Translations under genes and position numbers: made by a program
Notes under the pieces: generated by a model
The model's database searches: none
Told to the model about the DNA's origin: nothing
What the model saw: only the letters and a program-made list of their open reading frames with translations
Assembly: GCA_035493475.1 (NCBI GenBank)
Contig: DATJIF010000175.1
Span: forward strand, 1-64,000
Length of the DNA: 64,000 nucleotides
Direction: 5' to 3'
Source: Actinospica sp035493475
Lineage (GTDB): Bacteria; Actinomycetota; Actinomycetes; Streptomycetales; Catenulisporaceae
Part shown: piece after piece, positions 47,995 to 56,616 of the stretch
Numbering within the stretch: position 1 is the first letter of the stretch
Layout of the letters: each line of letters starts with the position of its first letter

Positions 47995-49224
47995 TCAGGG
48001 CCGTGCGTCCCGAAGCGGGTGGGACCTGTGCCCGACCACGACCACGCCGCCCTGGGTGACGGTGTATCGCGCACGGTCGGCTTCGAGGTCCACGCCGATC
48101 CGGGTACCGGGGGCCAGGCGTACGTCGCGGTCCAGCACGGCGTTGCGCACGATGCAGTCCTCGCCGATGTGCACCGAGTCCATCAGCACGCTGGAGTCCA
48201 CCCGGGCGGTGGGCGCGACGTGGACTCCCGACGAGAGCACGCTCCGCCGCACGCTGCCGGACACCGCGGTGTCCCGGGCGACCACGCTGCCGGACCGGAC
48301 CGTGCTCGTCACTGCCAGCCGTCGGCCGAGCGGGGCGCCGATCGGCCACTCGGGATTGGAGAGGGCGAACACGGGGTCCTCGCCGAGCACGTCCATGTGC
48401 GCGGCGTGGTACGCGTCGAGGGTGCCGACGTCGCGCCAGTAGCCCTGCTCCCGAGGCGTCGCGCCGGGTACGCGGTTGCGGGTGAAGTCGTAGACCTGCG
48501 CCGACCCCGCCGAGACCATGGCGGGGATCAGGTCGCCGCCGACGTCGTGCGACGAGTGCGGGTCGGCGGCGTCGTCTCGCAGGGCACTGAGCAGGGCGTC
48601 GGTGCGCCAGGCGTAATTGCCCATGGAGGCGTAGACCTGGTCCGGCGCGTCGACGAGTCCCGTCGCGCACGACGGCTTCTCGCGGAACGCCGCGATCCCC
48701 ACGCCGTCCGCGGCCGCGTCGATCACGCCGAACTGGTTGGCGAGGGCCAGCGGCTGGCGTACCGCCGCGACGGTGACGCCGGCTCCGTGCGCGGCGTGCT
48801 GCCGCATCAACTGGCGCGGATCCATCCGGTAGACGTGGTCGGCTCCGAACAGCAGCACGTGCTCGGCGGCGGCGGACTCGATCGCGTCGATGTTGCGGTA
48901 CAGCGCGTCGGCCGAGCCCGCCGGGCCGCCCGGGACCTGGCGGCTCGGCAGGGTGTGCACGCGCAGCGGTCCGGCGCCGTCCGGAGACGGCTGTTCGTGC
49001 CAGGACCGGCGCAGGTAGTCGTCCAGGCTCCGGTTCTGGTACTGCGTGACGACCAGGATGTGCCGGTAGCCGCCGTTGGCGAGGTTGGACAGTACGACGT
49101 CGATGAGGAGGTGCCGCGCGCCGAAGGGCACGGCCGGCTTGGCCCGGTGGGAGGTCAGCGGCATCAGCCGGGAGCCGCGGCCCCCGGCGAGGACCACGGC
49201 GAGGGCGGAGGAGGGCAGGTTCAC
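47995..49224 (-). CDS. glgC: Glucose-1-phosphate adenylyltransferase
   Basis: The 409-residue enzyme has the nucleotidyltransferase motif AVVLAGGRGSRLMPLTSHRAKPAVPFGA (9-36), NRSLDDYLRRSW, SADALYRNIDAIES, VLLFGADHVYRMDPRQLM and SMGNYAWRTDALLSAL, with YWRDVGTLDAYHAAHMDV and a left-handed beta-helix tail (VDSSVLMDSVHIGEDCIVRN). It makes ADP-glucose for glycogen. It starts at a GTG. The DevR-like box 8 is about 75 bp upstream, linking glycogen synthesis to dormancy. Confidence 0.93.
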   Translation of the reverse strand: MNLPSSALAVVLAGGRGSRLMPLTSHRAKPAVPFGARHLLIDVVLSNLANGGYRHILVVTQYQNRSLDDYLRRSWHEQPSPDGAGPLRVHTLPSRQVPGGPAGSADALYRNIDAIESAAAEHVLLFGADHVYRMDPRQLMRQHAAHGAGVTVAAVRQPLALANQFGVIDAAADGVGIAAFREKPSCATGLVDAPDQVYASMGNYAWRTDALLSALRDDAADPHSSHDVGGDLIPAMVSAGSAQVYDFTRNRVPGATPREQGYWRDVGTLDAYHAAHMDVLGEDPVFALSNPEWPIGAPLGRRLAVTSTVRSGSVVARDTAVSGSVRRSVLSSGVHVAPTARVDSSVLMDSVHIGEDCIVRNAVLDRDVRLAPGTRIGVDLEADRARYTVTQGGVVVVGHRSHPLRDARP

Positions 49225-49290
49225 GGGGCTTCCTTCGCTGGCGAGCAGGGCGGATTAATCGCATCAAACCGCCCATACGAGGTTCAGCGA

Positions 49291-49305
49291 AGGGGCGAAG
49301 GTCCC
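49291..49305. promoter_or_regulatory. DevR/DosR-like box 8
   Basis: AGGGGCGAAGGTCCC (reverse GGGACCTTCGCCCCT) lies 67-81 bp before the glgC start and is nearly identical to box 7. Confidence 0.6.
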
Positions 49306-49338
49306 GTGCCGTGGCCGCCTTCCGCAGATAGCTGACGA

Positions 49339-50121
49339 TCAAGATCTGATGTGGATGAGAAGGCCGAGCCGATCAAGGGCGAGTTCGAGCGCCATATCGT
49401 CCTGCGGATCTCTCCACCTGACGACCTGAACAAGCTGATACAGCGGATCGTATTCGGCGGCGATGTCCGCCACCTCGTTCGGAATTCGCATGTTCGTGAT
49501 CAATACGCGGCGCACAAAGTTGCGTGCCGCGGCGCCGTACGTGGACTCGAGCGAGCGCGTCCCCAGCAGCGAACGGTCCGAGTACGAGGACGCGACCTCC
49601 ACGTCGATGGCGATCCCGGGCGCCTCGACGCGCACGTCGGCGGTGCCGTACTCGTTGATCGACCGAGTGAGCTTGGCGTCCGGGACCTTGGCCACCGCGC
49701 GTGCCAGGGCCCGGTCCAGCTCCTTGCGGTACAGCGTGGCGTAGGCGTCGACGACCTCCGGCGCGTAGCGCGAGTCCGGGTCCAGCTGTTCGAGCACTTC
49801 GAGCTTCAGCTGCCCCTCGACGGGATCCTCGCGCTTGACCTGCTCCACGAGCTTCCTGCGGCGCATCGCCATCGACGCCTCCCAGTCCGGGGCCTGCGCG
49901 CCGGTCAGCGGTATGCCGAGCACCGTCAGCACGAGCAGGACCGCGCCGATGCCGAGCAACGCGGCGGTTCCGACCTGGTTCGAGGTCAGGAACACGGAGA
50001 CCGCGCCCGCGCCGAGCAGGCACAGTCCGGCGGCTCCGGCAATCATTCGCTCTATTTGCGCCAGCGATTCAACACCCGACGCGGTCTCATCATGCGACTC
50101 AGGGTTCGATTCTTCCGACAT
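49339..50121 (-). CDS. Membrane-anchored hypothetical protein with possible nuclease-like domain
   Basis: The 260-residue protein has an acidic N-terminal tail, two membrane helices (AGAAGLCLLGAGAVSVFLT at about 28-46; ALLGIGAVLLVLTVLGIPL at about 54-72) and a cytosolic domain. The latter has AMRRRKLVEQVKREDPVEGQ, RSINEYGTADVRVEAPGIAIDVEVASSY and AAARNFVRRVLITNMRIPNE. The strand IDVEV followed by a second strand recalls restriction-endonuclease-like folds, but no complete catalytic set is clear. No known family. Confidence 0.55.
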   Translation of the reverse strand: MSEESNPESHDETASGVESLAQIERMIAGAAGLCLLGAGAVSVFLTSNQVGTAALLGIGAVLLVLTVLGIPLTGAQAPDWEASMAMRRRKLVEQVKREDPVEGQLKLEVLEQLDPDSRYAPEVVDAYATLYRKELDRALARAVAKVPDAKLTRSINEYGTADVRVEAPGIAIDVEVASSYSDRSLLGTRSLESTYGAAARNFVRRVLITNMRIPNEVADIAAEYDPLYQLVQVVRWRDPQDDMALELALDRLGLLIHIRS

Positions 50122-50193
50122 GCGCCAAGGTTAGAGCTTGAACACCTCTTTTGGGCATGGTTCGGAAATCGAGTTACCGCCGGCGAAGATCCA

Positions 50194-50616
50194 TCAGCCG
50201 GCGGCGGACAGTGATTCGCGCAGCAAGCCTTCGAGCGCCTTGATCTGCTGCGGGTCGAGGCCGGGGAACACGGGCTCGCGGCTGAGGGCTTCCAGCACCT
50301 TCGCGCGCAGTGCGGTGCCCTCGTCGGTCAGCACGAGCTGCTTGGCGCGGCGGTCGGTGGGGTGCGGGCGGCGCTCGATCAACCGCTGGGTCTCGAGTTT
50401 GTCGATGACGATCGTGGCGTTCGACGGCTCGCAGCTCATCTTGTGGGCGAGGTCCTTCATCGTCATCGGCTCGGACATCTCGCGCAGCGCCGAGGCCTGG
50501 GCGACGGTGAGGCCGAGCGGGGCCACCCACTCGCGCATGCGCGCGGCGCCCAGCATGTCCAGGTCGTGCAGCAGCTTGCCGAGCTCCCACTGCTCGTCGG
50601 CCTGCGCGTTCGTCAT
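50194..50616 (-). CDS. MarR-family transcriptional regulator
   Basis: The 140-residue winged-helix protein has GLTVAQASALREMSEPMTMK, DLAHKMSCEPSNATIVIDKL and the wing ERRPHPTDRRAKQLVLTDEG. I start it at 50616 because GGAGG is 7 bp away; the ATG at 50622 is too near. It is divergent from a metallo-beta-lactamase operon and flanks an inverted repeat at 50644-50670, its likely operator. Confidence 0.9.
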   Translation of the reverse strand: MTNAQADEQWELGKLLHDLDMLGAARMREWVAPLGLTVAQASALREMSEPMTMKDLAHKMSCEPSNATIVIDKLETQRLIERRPHPTDRRAKQLVLTDEGTALRAKVLEALSREPVFPGLDPQQIKALEGLLRESLSAAG

Positions 50617-50643
50617 GTTCATGCCTCCAGACTAGCGGACTGC

Positions 50644-50670
50644 TTCAAGCCATGATAGATATGACTTGAA
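50644..50670. promoter_or_regulatory. MarR operator
   Basis: TTCAAG (50644-50649) and CTTGAA (50665-50670) are inverted arms with a 15 bp AT-rich centre between the divergent MarR and metallo-beta-lactamase genes. Confidence 0.65.
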
Positions 50671-50703
50671 CCTTTTCGGTCATAGGTAATGGAGGACGGT
50701 CCC

Positions 50704-51561
50704 ATGACGGACACCAACCGCACCGCGTCGGGCATCCGGACGCTCACCCTCGGCGACACGAAGCTGACCTTCGTCCCGGACGGCCAGGCCACGCTCGATG
50801 CGCGCATGCTGCTGCCCGAGCCGAGCGAGGAGTTCTGGGCCGAGCACGCCGACTACCTCGACGAGGGCGGCCACCTGATGGCCAGCGTCGGCGCGCTGCT
50901 GGTCGAGCGAGAGGGGCGGGCACTGCTGATCGACGCGGGCGCCGGTCCGATCACGATGGGCCCGCCGTTGAACACGTACGGGGTGATCACCGGCGGCGCG
51001 CTGATCGAGAACCTCGCCTCCCTCGGCCACCGGCCCGCGGACATCGAGGCGATTGCGTTCACGCATCTGCACGCCGACCACTTCGGCTGGGCCTGGCACC
51101 CGGCCCCCGGGAGCGACAAGCCGATCTTCGCGGGCACGCCGTACCTGGTGGCGGAGTCCGAGTGGACCCAGCGCCACCACGCCGAGGCGCAGGGCATGGG
51201 CGACATGATCAACGCGATGGCGCCGTGGGTCCGCTCCGTCGTCGAGGGCGAGGAGATCTTCCCGGGCGTGACCGTCCGCTACATGCCGGGCCACAGCGCG
51301 GGCCACGCTTCGTACGTGATCAGGGCCGGCGGCAAGAAGGTCGTCGCGTTCGGCGACGCCTTCCACTCCCCGCTGCAGGTCGTCCACCCGCGCTGGGAGA
51401 ACACCTTCGACCACGACCACGCCAAGTCCACCCGGCTGCGCGAGGACCTGCTGTTCGAGCTCGCCGAGCCCGACACCATCGGCTACGCGGTCCACTTCCC
51501 CGAGCCCTTCGGCCGCGTCGAGATCACCGACATGGCCGCCTGGCGTCCCCTCGCCGCCTGA
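50704..51561 (+). CDS. Metallo-beta-lactamase-fold hydrolase 1
   Basis: The 285-residue protein has the MBL zinc motif FTHLHADHFGWAW (about 121-133), the second metal His in MPGHSAGHASYVI, and the Asp in FGDAFHSPLQVVHP. Related enzymes include lactonases and quorum-quenching or detoxifying hydrolases. GGAGGA sets the start at 50704. First gene of a four-gene plus-strand run regulated by MarR. Confidence 0.87.
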   Translation: MTDTNRTASGIRTLTLGDTKLTFVPDGQATLDARMLLPEPSEEFWAEHADYLDEGGHLMASVGALLVEREGRALLIDAGAGPITMGPPLNTYGVITGGALIENLASLGHRPADIEAIAFTHLHADHFGWAWHPAPGSDKPIFAGTPYLVAESEWTQRHHAEAQGMGDMINAMAPWVRSVVEGEEIFPGVTVRYMPGHSAGHASYVIRAGGKKVVAFGDAFHSPLQVVHPRWENTFDHDHAKSTRLREDLLFELAEPDTIGYAVHFPEPFGRVEITDMAAWRPLAA

Positions 51562-51663
51562 CAGAGCCCCTCGTCGGCTCAGCCGAACAGGCCGCCGACC
51601 TCGCAGTACCTCCCTCATCCATCTATTCATGGGTTATGCCCTGAACATCCTTACAGGAGTGTC

Positions 51664-52443
51664 ATGAACCTCAACCTCACGGGCAAGACCGCGGTCGTCA
51701 CCGGCGCCAGCCGGGGCATCGGCCTCGCCGTCGTCCGCACGCTGATCGACGAGGGCGTCCGGGTCGTGGGCGCCGCCCGCACGGCCACGCCCGAACTGAA
51801 GGACACCGGCGCGATCGCGGTGTCGGCCGACCTGAGCACCGCGGAAGGCGTCACCGCCCTGGTCGATCTGGCCCTGTCCGAGCTGGGCGGCATCGACCTG
51901 CTGGTCAACAACGTGGGTGGCGGCGACGCGGCGAGCTACTCCTTCCTCGACGCTCCCGACGCCGAGTGGCACAGCATGTACGACCTCAACGTGCTCGCCG
52001 GGGTCCGTACCACCCGCGCGGCGCTGCCCAGCCTGATCGAGCGGCGCGGGGCCATCGTCAACGTCTCGTCCATCCTCGGCCGCGCGCCCCTGGGCAACCC
52101 GGCCAGCTACGTCGCGGCCAAGGCGGCCGTCACCGCGCTCGGCAAGGTCCTGGCCGAGGAGTTCGGACCCCGCGGCGTGCGGGTGAACACCGTCTCGCCC
52201 GGCCTGGTCCGCACCAGCGTCTACGAGGACCCCAATGGTCCGGTCGCCCAGGCCGCCGCGGCCACCGGCATCAGCCAGGCCGAGTTCGTCCAGCAGATCG
52301 TGAAGTCCCAGAACGTGACGACCGGCCGGATGAGCGAAGCCGGGGAGGTCGCGGCCCTGATCGCGTTCCTGCTCTCCGACGTGGCCGCCAACATCACCGG
52401 TGCCGACTACGTCATCGACGGCGGCACCCTCAAGACCGTCTGA
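51664..52443 (+). CDS. Short-chain dehydrogenase/reductase
   Basis: The 259-residue classical SDR has the TGASRGIGLAVV cofactor motif (10-21), DLLVNNVGGGDA (NNAG-like), VNVSSILGRAP (Ser), YVAAKAAVTALGK (Tyr-x-x-x-Lys) and PGLVRTSVYED. It likely reduces a carbonyl with NAD(P)H. It follows the MBL gene by about 100 bp. Confidence 0.9.
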   Translation: MNLNLTGKTAVVTGASRGIGLAVVRTLIDEGVRVVGAARTATPELKDTGAIAVSADLSTAEGVTALVDLALSELGGIDLLVNNVGGGDAASYSFLDAPDAEWHSMYDLNVLAGVRTTRAALPSLIERRGAIVNVSSILGRAPLGNPASYVAAKAAVTALGKVLAEEFGPRGVRVNTVSPGLVRTSVYEDPNGPVAQAAAATGISQAEFVQQIVKSQNVTTGRMSEAGEVAALIAFLLSDVAANITGADYVIDGGTLKTV

Positions 52444-52488
52444 ACCCACTGACAAGCACTTCAGCCCACGAACTAGGAGGACAGAACC

Positions 52489-52929
52489 ATGGCTCACACC
52501 GTCGCCGCGTCCGCGGAGCGCACCATCGACGCCCCCGCGGACGAGGTCTACCGCGACCTGACCGACATGCACCTGCACGCGAAGTTCCTGCCGACCCCGT
52601 TCTACGACTGCGAGGTCGTGGAGGACGGCACCCTCCGCATCAAGATCGACTTCGCCGGGGGTGTCAAGGAGATTCGGATGCAGGCCACCGAGCCGGAGCC
52701 GGGCCGCACCGTCGTGCTGACCGACACCAACGGCTCCGGCCTGGTCACGACCTACATCGTGACCCCGCAGGGCACGCAGGCGCTGGTGAGCGTCACCGCC
52801 ACCTTCGACGGCGAGTCCGGCGTCGCCGGCTTCGTCGAGCGGATCGTTGCCCCGCGCAGGCTGCACGGCATCTACACCAAGCAACTCGGCGCCTTCGAGG
52901 CCCACGCCCGCGAACAGCGCATCGGCTGA
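52489..52929 (+). CDS. SRPBCC-family protein
   Basis: This 146-residue START/Bet v1-like protein begins AHTVAASAERTIDAPADEVY, then RDLTDMHLHAKFLPTPFYDC and TYIVTPQGTQALVSVTATFD, and ends with a long helix (GFVERIVAPRRLHGIYTKQLGAFE). It may bind a hydrophobic ligand or act as a cyclase or transporter. AGGAGG precedes the ATG. Part of the MarR-controlled run. Confidence 0.85.
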   Translation: MAHTVAASAERTIDAPADEVYRDLTDMHLHAKFLPTPFYDCEVVEDGTLRIKIDFAGGVKEIRMQATEPEPGRTVVLTDTNGSGLVTTYIVTPQGTQALVSVTATFDGESGVAGFVERIVAPRRLHGIYTKQLGAFEAHAREQRIG

Positions 52930-52983
52930 CAGCCGCGCGTATCAGCCATCAGTTATCAGCCACCGAGAAAGAGGAGTCCCACC

Positions 52984-53874
52984 ATGAAGTTGCTCACGTT
53001 CAAGGCCACCACCCATGACGCGAAGCCGGCCCGCTTCGGCGAGGCGATCAGCGCGGCGGCCATGGAGGTCCGGATCGACGAGCCGGGCCCGATCGAGGTC
53101 AAGACGATCGGCGCGGACTGGGAGGCCCCGATCACGGGCCTGCTCAACATCAAGCACCCGAAGGCCGTCGCGGCCGGCATCACCGACCACAAGGAGCCGA
53201 TCAAGATCTACGCCCACGTCGTGCGGCACCCCACCTACGGCTTCTTCCTGGTGGACACGGGCGTCTCGCGCAAGCTCGTGGAGGATCCCGTGGGCGCGGG
53301 GGTCGGCATGATGCTCCGGAAGTTCGGCGGCATCGAGAAGATGGACACCCGGCAGACCGCCGCGGACATCATCGCGGCCGAGGGGGTCCCGCTGGCCGGG
53401 GTCTTCATGACCCATCTGCACCTCGACCACGTCTCCGGGCTGCCGGACATCCCCAAGGACGTCCCGATCTACACCGGCGCCGACGAGGCCGAGGCCGCGC
53501 TGTTCCTGAACATGTTCGCCCAGGGCACGTACAACCACCTGCTGTCTGGCCGGCCGCCGCTCGAGGAGCTCCAGTTCGAGAAGGACCCGGGCGGCCAGCT
53601 CGACGGCGTCAACGACGTGTTCGGCGACGGCTCGTTCTTCGCGATCCGCACCCCCGGACACACCACCGGACACGTCTCCTACGTCGCCTGCACGCCGACC
53701 GGCCCGATCCTGCTGACCGGCGACGTCTGCCACACCCGCTGGGGCTGGGACAACGGCGTCGAGCCCGGAACCTACCTGCAGGAGCGCGAGCCCAGCATCA
53801 AGAGCCTGAACCAGCTGAAGGCCCTGAGCGAGCGTCACCCGAACATGATCGTGCGGCTGGGGCACCAGGAATAG
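52984..53874 (+). CDS. Metallo-beta-lactamase-fold hydrolase 2 (N-acyl homoserine lactonase-like)
   Basis: The 296-residue protein has the zinc motif FMTHLHLDHVSGLPD (about 139-153), TPGHTTGHVSYVACTPTG (metal His) and LLTGDVCHTRWGWD (metal Asp). Spacing resembles lactonases of the AHL type. It closes the MarR-controlled run, 5 bp from the convergent SDR gene. Confidence 0.85.
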   Translation: MKLLTFKATTHDAKPARFGEAISAAAMEVRIDEPGPIEVKTIGADWEAPITGLLNIKHPKAVAAGITDHKEPIKIYAHVVRHPTYGFFLVDTGVSRKLVEDPVGAGVGMMLRKFGGIEKMDTRQTAADIIAAEGVPLAGVFMTHLHLDHVSGLPDIPKDVPIYTGADEAEAALFLNMFAQGTYNHLLSGRPPLEELQFEKDPGGQLDGVNDVFGDGSFFAIRTPGHTTGHVSYVACTPTGPILLTGDVCHTRWGWDNGVEPGTYLQEREPSIKSLNQLKALSERHPNMIVRLGHQE

Positions 53875-53879
53875 GCGGG

Positions 53880-54560
53880 TCAGTACGTCGCGCGGCCGCC
53901 GCTGATGTCGTAGACGGCGCCGGTGGAGAAGCTGACCCGTTCCGAGGCCAGGAACGCCACGAGTTCCGCGACCTCTTCGGGGCGCCCGATGCGCTGCATG
54001 GGAATGAGGCTCGCGAGGCGGGCCAGGACGTCGGGCGCGGTGGTCTCGTTCATGGGCGTGGCGATGACGGCCGGCGCGATCGCGTTGACGAGGACTCCGC
54101 TGGTCGCCAACTCCTTGCCGACCGACTTGGTCAGCCCGATCACGGCGGCCTTCGTCGCGGAGTAGATCGACAGGTCGGGGTTGCCGTCCTTGCCCGCCAT
54201 GCTCGCGAAGTTCACCACGCGCCCCCACCCGCGTTCGCACATGGCGGGCGCGAACACCCGGAGCATGTTGACCGTGCCGAGGACGTTGACCTCGAAGACG
54301 CCGCGCCACTCGTCGGCGCCGGTTTCGAGCAGCGGCTTGTTCGGTCCGACGATGCCCGCCGAGTTGATCAGTATGTCGATCGGGCCGAGTTCGTCGGCGA
54401 GTTCGCGCAGCGCCGTCTCGTCGGTCACGTCGGCGTCGACGTCCGCGCCGTGCAGGTCCAGCGTCGTCACCTGCACGCCGTCGGCCCGGAGCCGCTCGGC
54501 CGCGGCGGCACCCAGCCCGCTCGCACCGCCGGTGACGAGGGCGGCCCTGGTAGTCGTCAT
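53880..54560 (-). CDS. Short-chain dehydrogenase/reductase
   Basis: The 226-residue SDR has VTGGASGLGAAAAERL (cofactor), DILINSAGIVGPN, VVNFASMAGKDG (Ser), YSATKAAVIGLTKSVGKEL (Tyr and Lys) and PAVIATPMNETT. AAGGAGA precedes the ATG at 54560. Its start overlaps the stop of the broken FAD oxidase by 4 bp, so the two were an operon. Confidence 0.9.
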   Translation of the reverse strand: MTTTRAALVTGGASGLGAAAAERLRADGVQVTTLDLHGADVDADVTDETALRELADELGPIDILINSAGIVGPNKPLLETGADEWRGVFEVNVLGTVNMLRVFAPAMCERGWGRVVNFASMAGKDGNPDLSIYSATKAAVIGLTKSVGKELATSGVLVNAIAPAVIATPMNETTAPDVLARLASLIPMQRIGRPEEVAELVAFLASERVSFSTGAVYDISGGRATY

Positions 54561-55737
54561 TTCTCTCCTTGTGGTCTCGGCCGGGTGGCGTTCTCGAGGA
54601 CTTCCAGCAGGTGCAGGTACCGCTGCCCGAAGGAGACCGCGTCGATCACGTCGATCCCTTCGGCGGCCAACATGCCGGTCAGGCCTTCGGCGCACGACGT
54701 GCACATCGGCAACAGGCGGTCGACGGGGACTGCGACGTCCTCCAGCAGCGCAGTCGTGCCCGGCGCGCGGGCTCCGGCCACTGCGGCGTAGAGGCCCTTG
54801 CGGATGTGCCAGAGGGCGGTGCGGGTGTCGGCGTCCGAGCTGAGCCGGGCGGAGGCGGCCAGTGGCAGGGTACTGAGCAACCGCGTCGAGTCGGCGTCTT
54901 GCCCGCCAGCGCGTCGGCGGTCGGCTGCTGGTGCTCGACGAGCAGGGCCGCGTGGTCTCGCACGGCGAGTTCGCGGAGGTCCGCAGTCGCTTGCGGGTCC
55001 CGTTGGGCGACGCGCAGGCTGGTCGCGTCGAGCAGTTCGACGGTGGCGAAGTCCTCGGCCAAGTGCGGCAGTGCGCCTGTCGCCGCGGCGAGGTCCGGGA
55101 ACAGCAGCAGGCCCGTCGCGGCGTGCGGATGCGCGGGAACGGTGTGGAACGTCGCCTCGGCTACGAACGCGAGCGTGCCTTCGCTGCCGATCACCAGGTG
55201 GGTGAGGATGTCGATCGGGCGCGTGTGGTCGATGAAGGCGTTGACCCCGTAGCCCATGGTGTTCTTGATCGAGTACAGCCGGCGGATCGTCTCCACGGAT
55301 GCGTTGAACTCGGTTCCGCAGGCCATCCCGCTGGAGTTGTTGGCGATGACACCGCCGATCGTGCACGCGGACTCGCTCGCCGGATCCGGGCCGAGCTTGC
55401 GGCCGTAGCGCGCGAGCCGTGTGTTGACGGAGCGGACAGTGGCGCCGGGTTGTACGCGCAACCGCGCACCGTCGTCGAGGACTTCGATGTCGCGGAAGTG
55501 GCGGCGGACGTCGACCAGGACGCCGTCGTTCGTCGCCTGACCGGAGAGGCTGGTGCCGCCGGAGCGGAATGTCAGCGTCATGTCATGCGCGGATGCGCCG
55601 CGCAGCAGAGCCGCCACCTGCGACGCGTCTGTCGGTGTAGCGATGGCCCGCGGCACGAGTAGATAGTGCGAAGCGTCATGGGCGTAGGAAAGGCGGTCCG
55701 AGATACGTATGGAGTGAGCGACTTCAAGTGCGACTCA
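54557..55737 (-). pseudogene. FAD-linked oxidase (GlcD/D-2-hydroxyglutarate-dehydrogenase-like), truncated and frameshifted
   Basis: From about 55737 the reverse strand reads HSIRISDRLSYAHDASHYLL with no start codon, then VPRAIATPTDASQVAALLRG, FRSGGTSLSGQATNDGVLVD (FAD pyrophosphate loop), GPDPASESACTIGGVIANNS and HLVIGSEGTLAFVAEATFHT. Near 54900 the reading frame shifts; the other frame continues with STLPLAASARLSSDADTRTA to LLEDVAVPVDRLLPMC and then TSCAEGLTGMLAAEGIDVID, a C-terminal Cys-rich piece, to the stop at 54557. The middle of a much longer protein is missing. The 5' end is lost at the junction with the permease gene. Confidence 0.8.
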
Positions 55738-55780
55738 CGCGTGAAAGCGCCGCAGTTGGCTGCTGACCGTCGCCATCTGG

Positions 55781-56587
55781 GTGACGCTGATCTACTTCCT
55801 GGTGCCGCTGCTCTGGCTCACCGTCTCGTCCACGAAGAACAACGGCGACCTGTTCACCACCTTCGGTCTCGGGCTCGGCCACTCGTTCCAGTTCTTCCAC
55901 AACGTGTCGCAGCTGTTCACCTTCCAGGGCGGCATCTTCACCCGCTGGCTGATCAATACACTGGTTTACGCGGTGGGCGGTTCGGTGGGCGCCACGCTGC
56001 TGGCGACGATGTGCGGCTACGCGCTGGCCAAGTACAAGTTCCGCGGCTCTCGGATCGTCTTCAACACGATCCTCGTGTCCATCATGGTGCCGCTGACCGC
56101 CCTGGCCATCCCGACGTACCTGCTGTTCGCGGCCACCAACCTCACCGACACGCCGTGGGCGGTGATCCTGCCCTCGCTGGTCAGCCCGTTCGGCGTGTAC
56201 CTCATGCGCGTCTACGCCGCCGACGCGGTGGACGACAGCCTGTTGGAGGCGGCGCGGATCGACGGCGCGGGGGAGTTCCGCATCTTCGCGACCATCGTGC
56301 TGCGGCTGCTCGTGCCGGGCATCGTCACGGTCCTGCTCTTCCAGCTCGTGGCCACCTGGAACAACTACTTCCTGCCGCTGATCATGCTGAACAACCAGAA
56401 CCTGTTCCCGGTGACCGTCGGCCTGGCGCAGTGGCAGTCCACCGCCTCCGCGGGCGGCGGCGCGCAGGTGCTCTTCTCCACCGTGCTGACCGGTTCCTTC
56501 GTCTCGATCATCCCCCTGATGATCGCGTTCGTCTTCCTGCAGCGCTACTGGCGGTCCGGCCTGGCCACCGGCGGCGTCAAGGGATGA
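55781..56587 (+). CDS. Sugar ABC transporter permease (MalG type), 5' end lost
   Basis: The 268-residue reading has six helices and the EAA motif LLEAARIDGAGEFRIFATIV (about 148-167), ending in LQRYWRSGLATGGVKG. Codons before the GTG at 55781 read KRRSWLLTVAIW and continue the first helix, but a stop near 55743 cuts the frame. The true N-terminus is lost at the junction. Partner permease and binding protein genes are absent. The GH20 gene follows after 29 bp. Confidence 0.8.
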   Translation: MTLIYFLVPLLWLTVSSTKNNGDLFTTFGLGLGHSFQFFHNVSQLFTFQGGIFTRWLINTLVYAVGGSVGATLLATMCGYALAKYKFRGSRIVFNTILVSIMVPLTALAIPTYLLFAATNLTDTPWAVILPSLVSPFGVYLMRVYAADAVDDSLLEAARIDGAGEFRIFATIVLRLLVPGIVTVLLFQLVATWNNYFLPLIMLNNQNLFPVTVGLAQWQSTASAGGGAQVLFSTVLTGSFVSIIPLMIAFVFLQRYWRSGLATGGVKG

Positions 56588-56616
56588 TCAAACCTACCCT
56601 GAAGTAAAGGAAGGCA

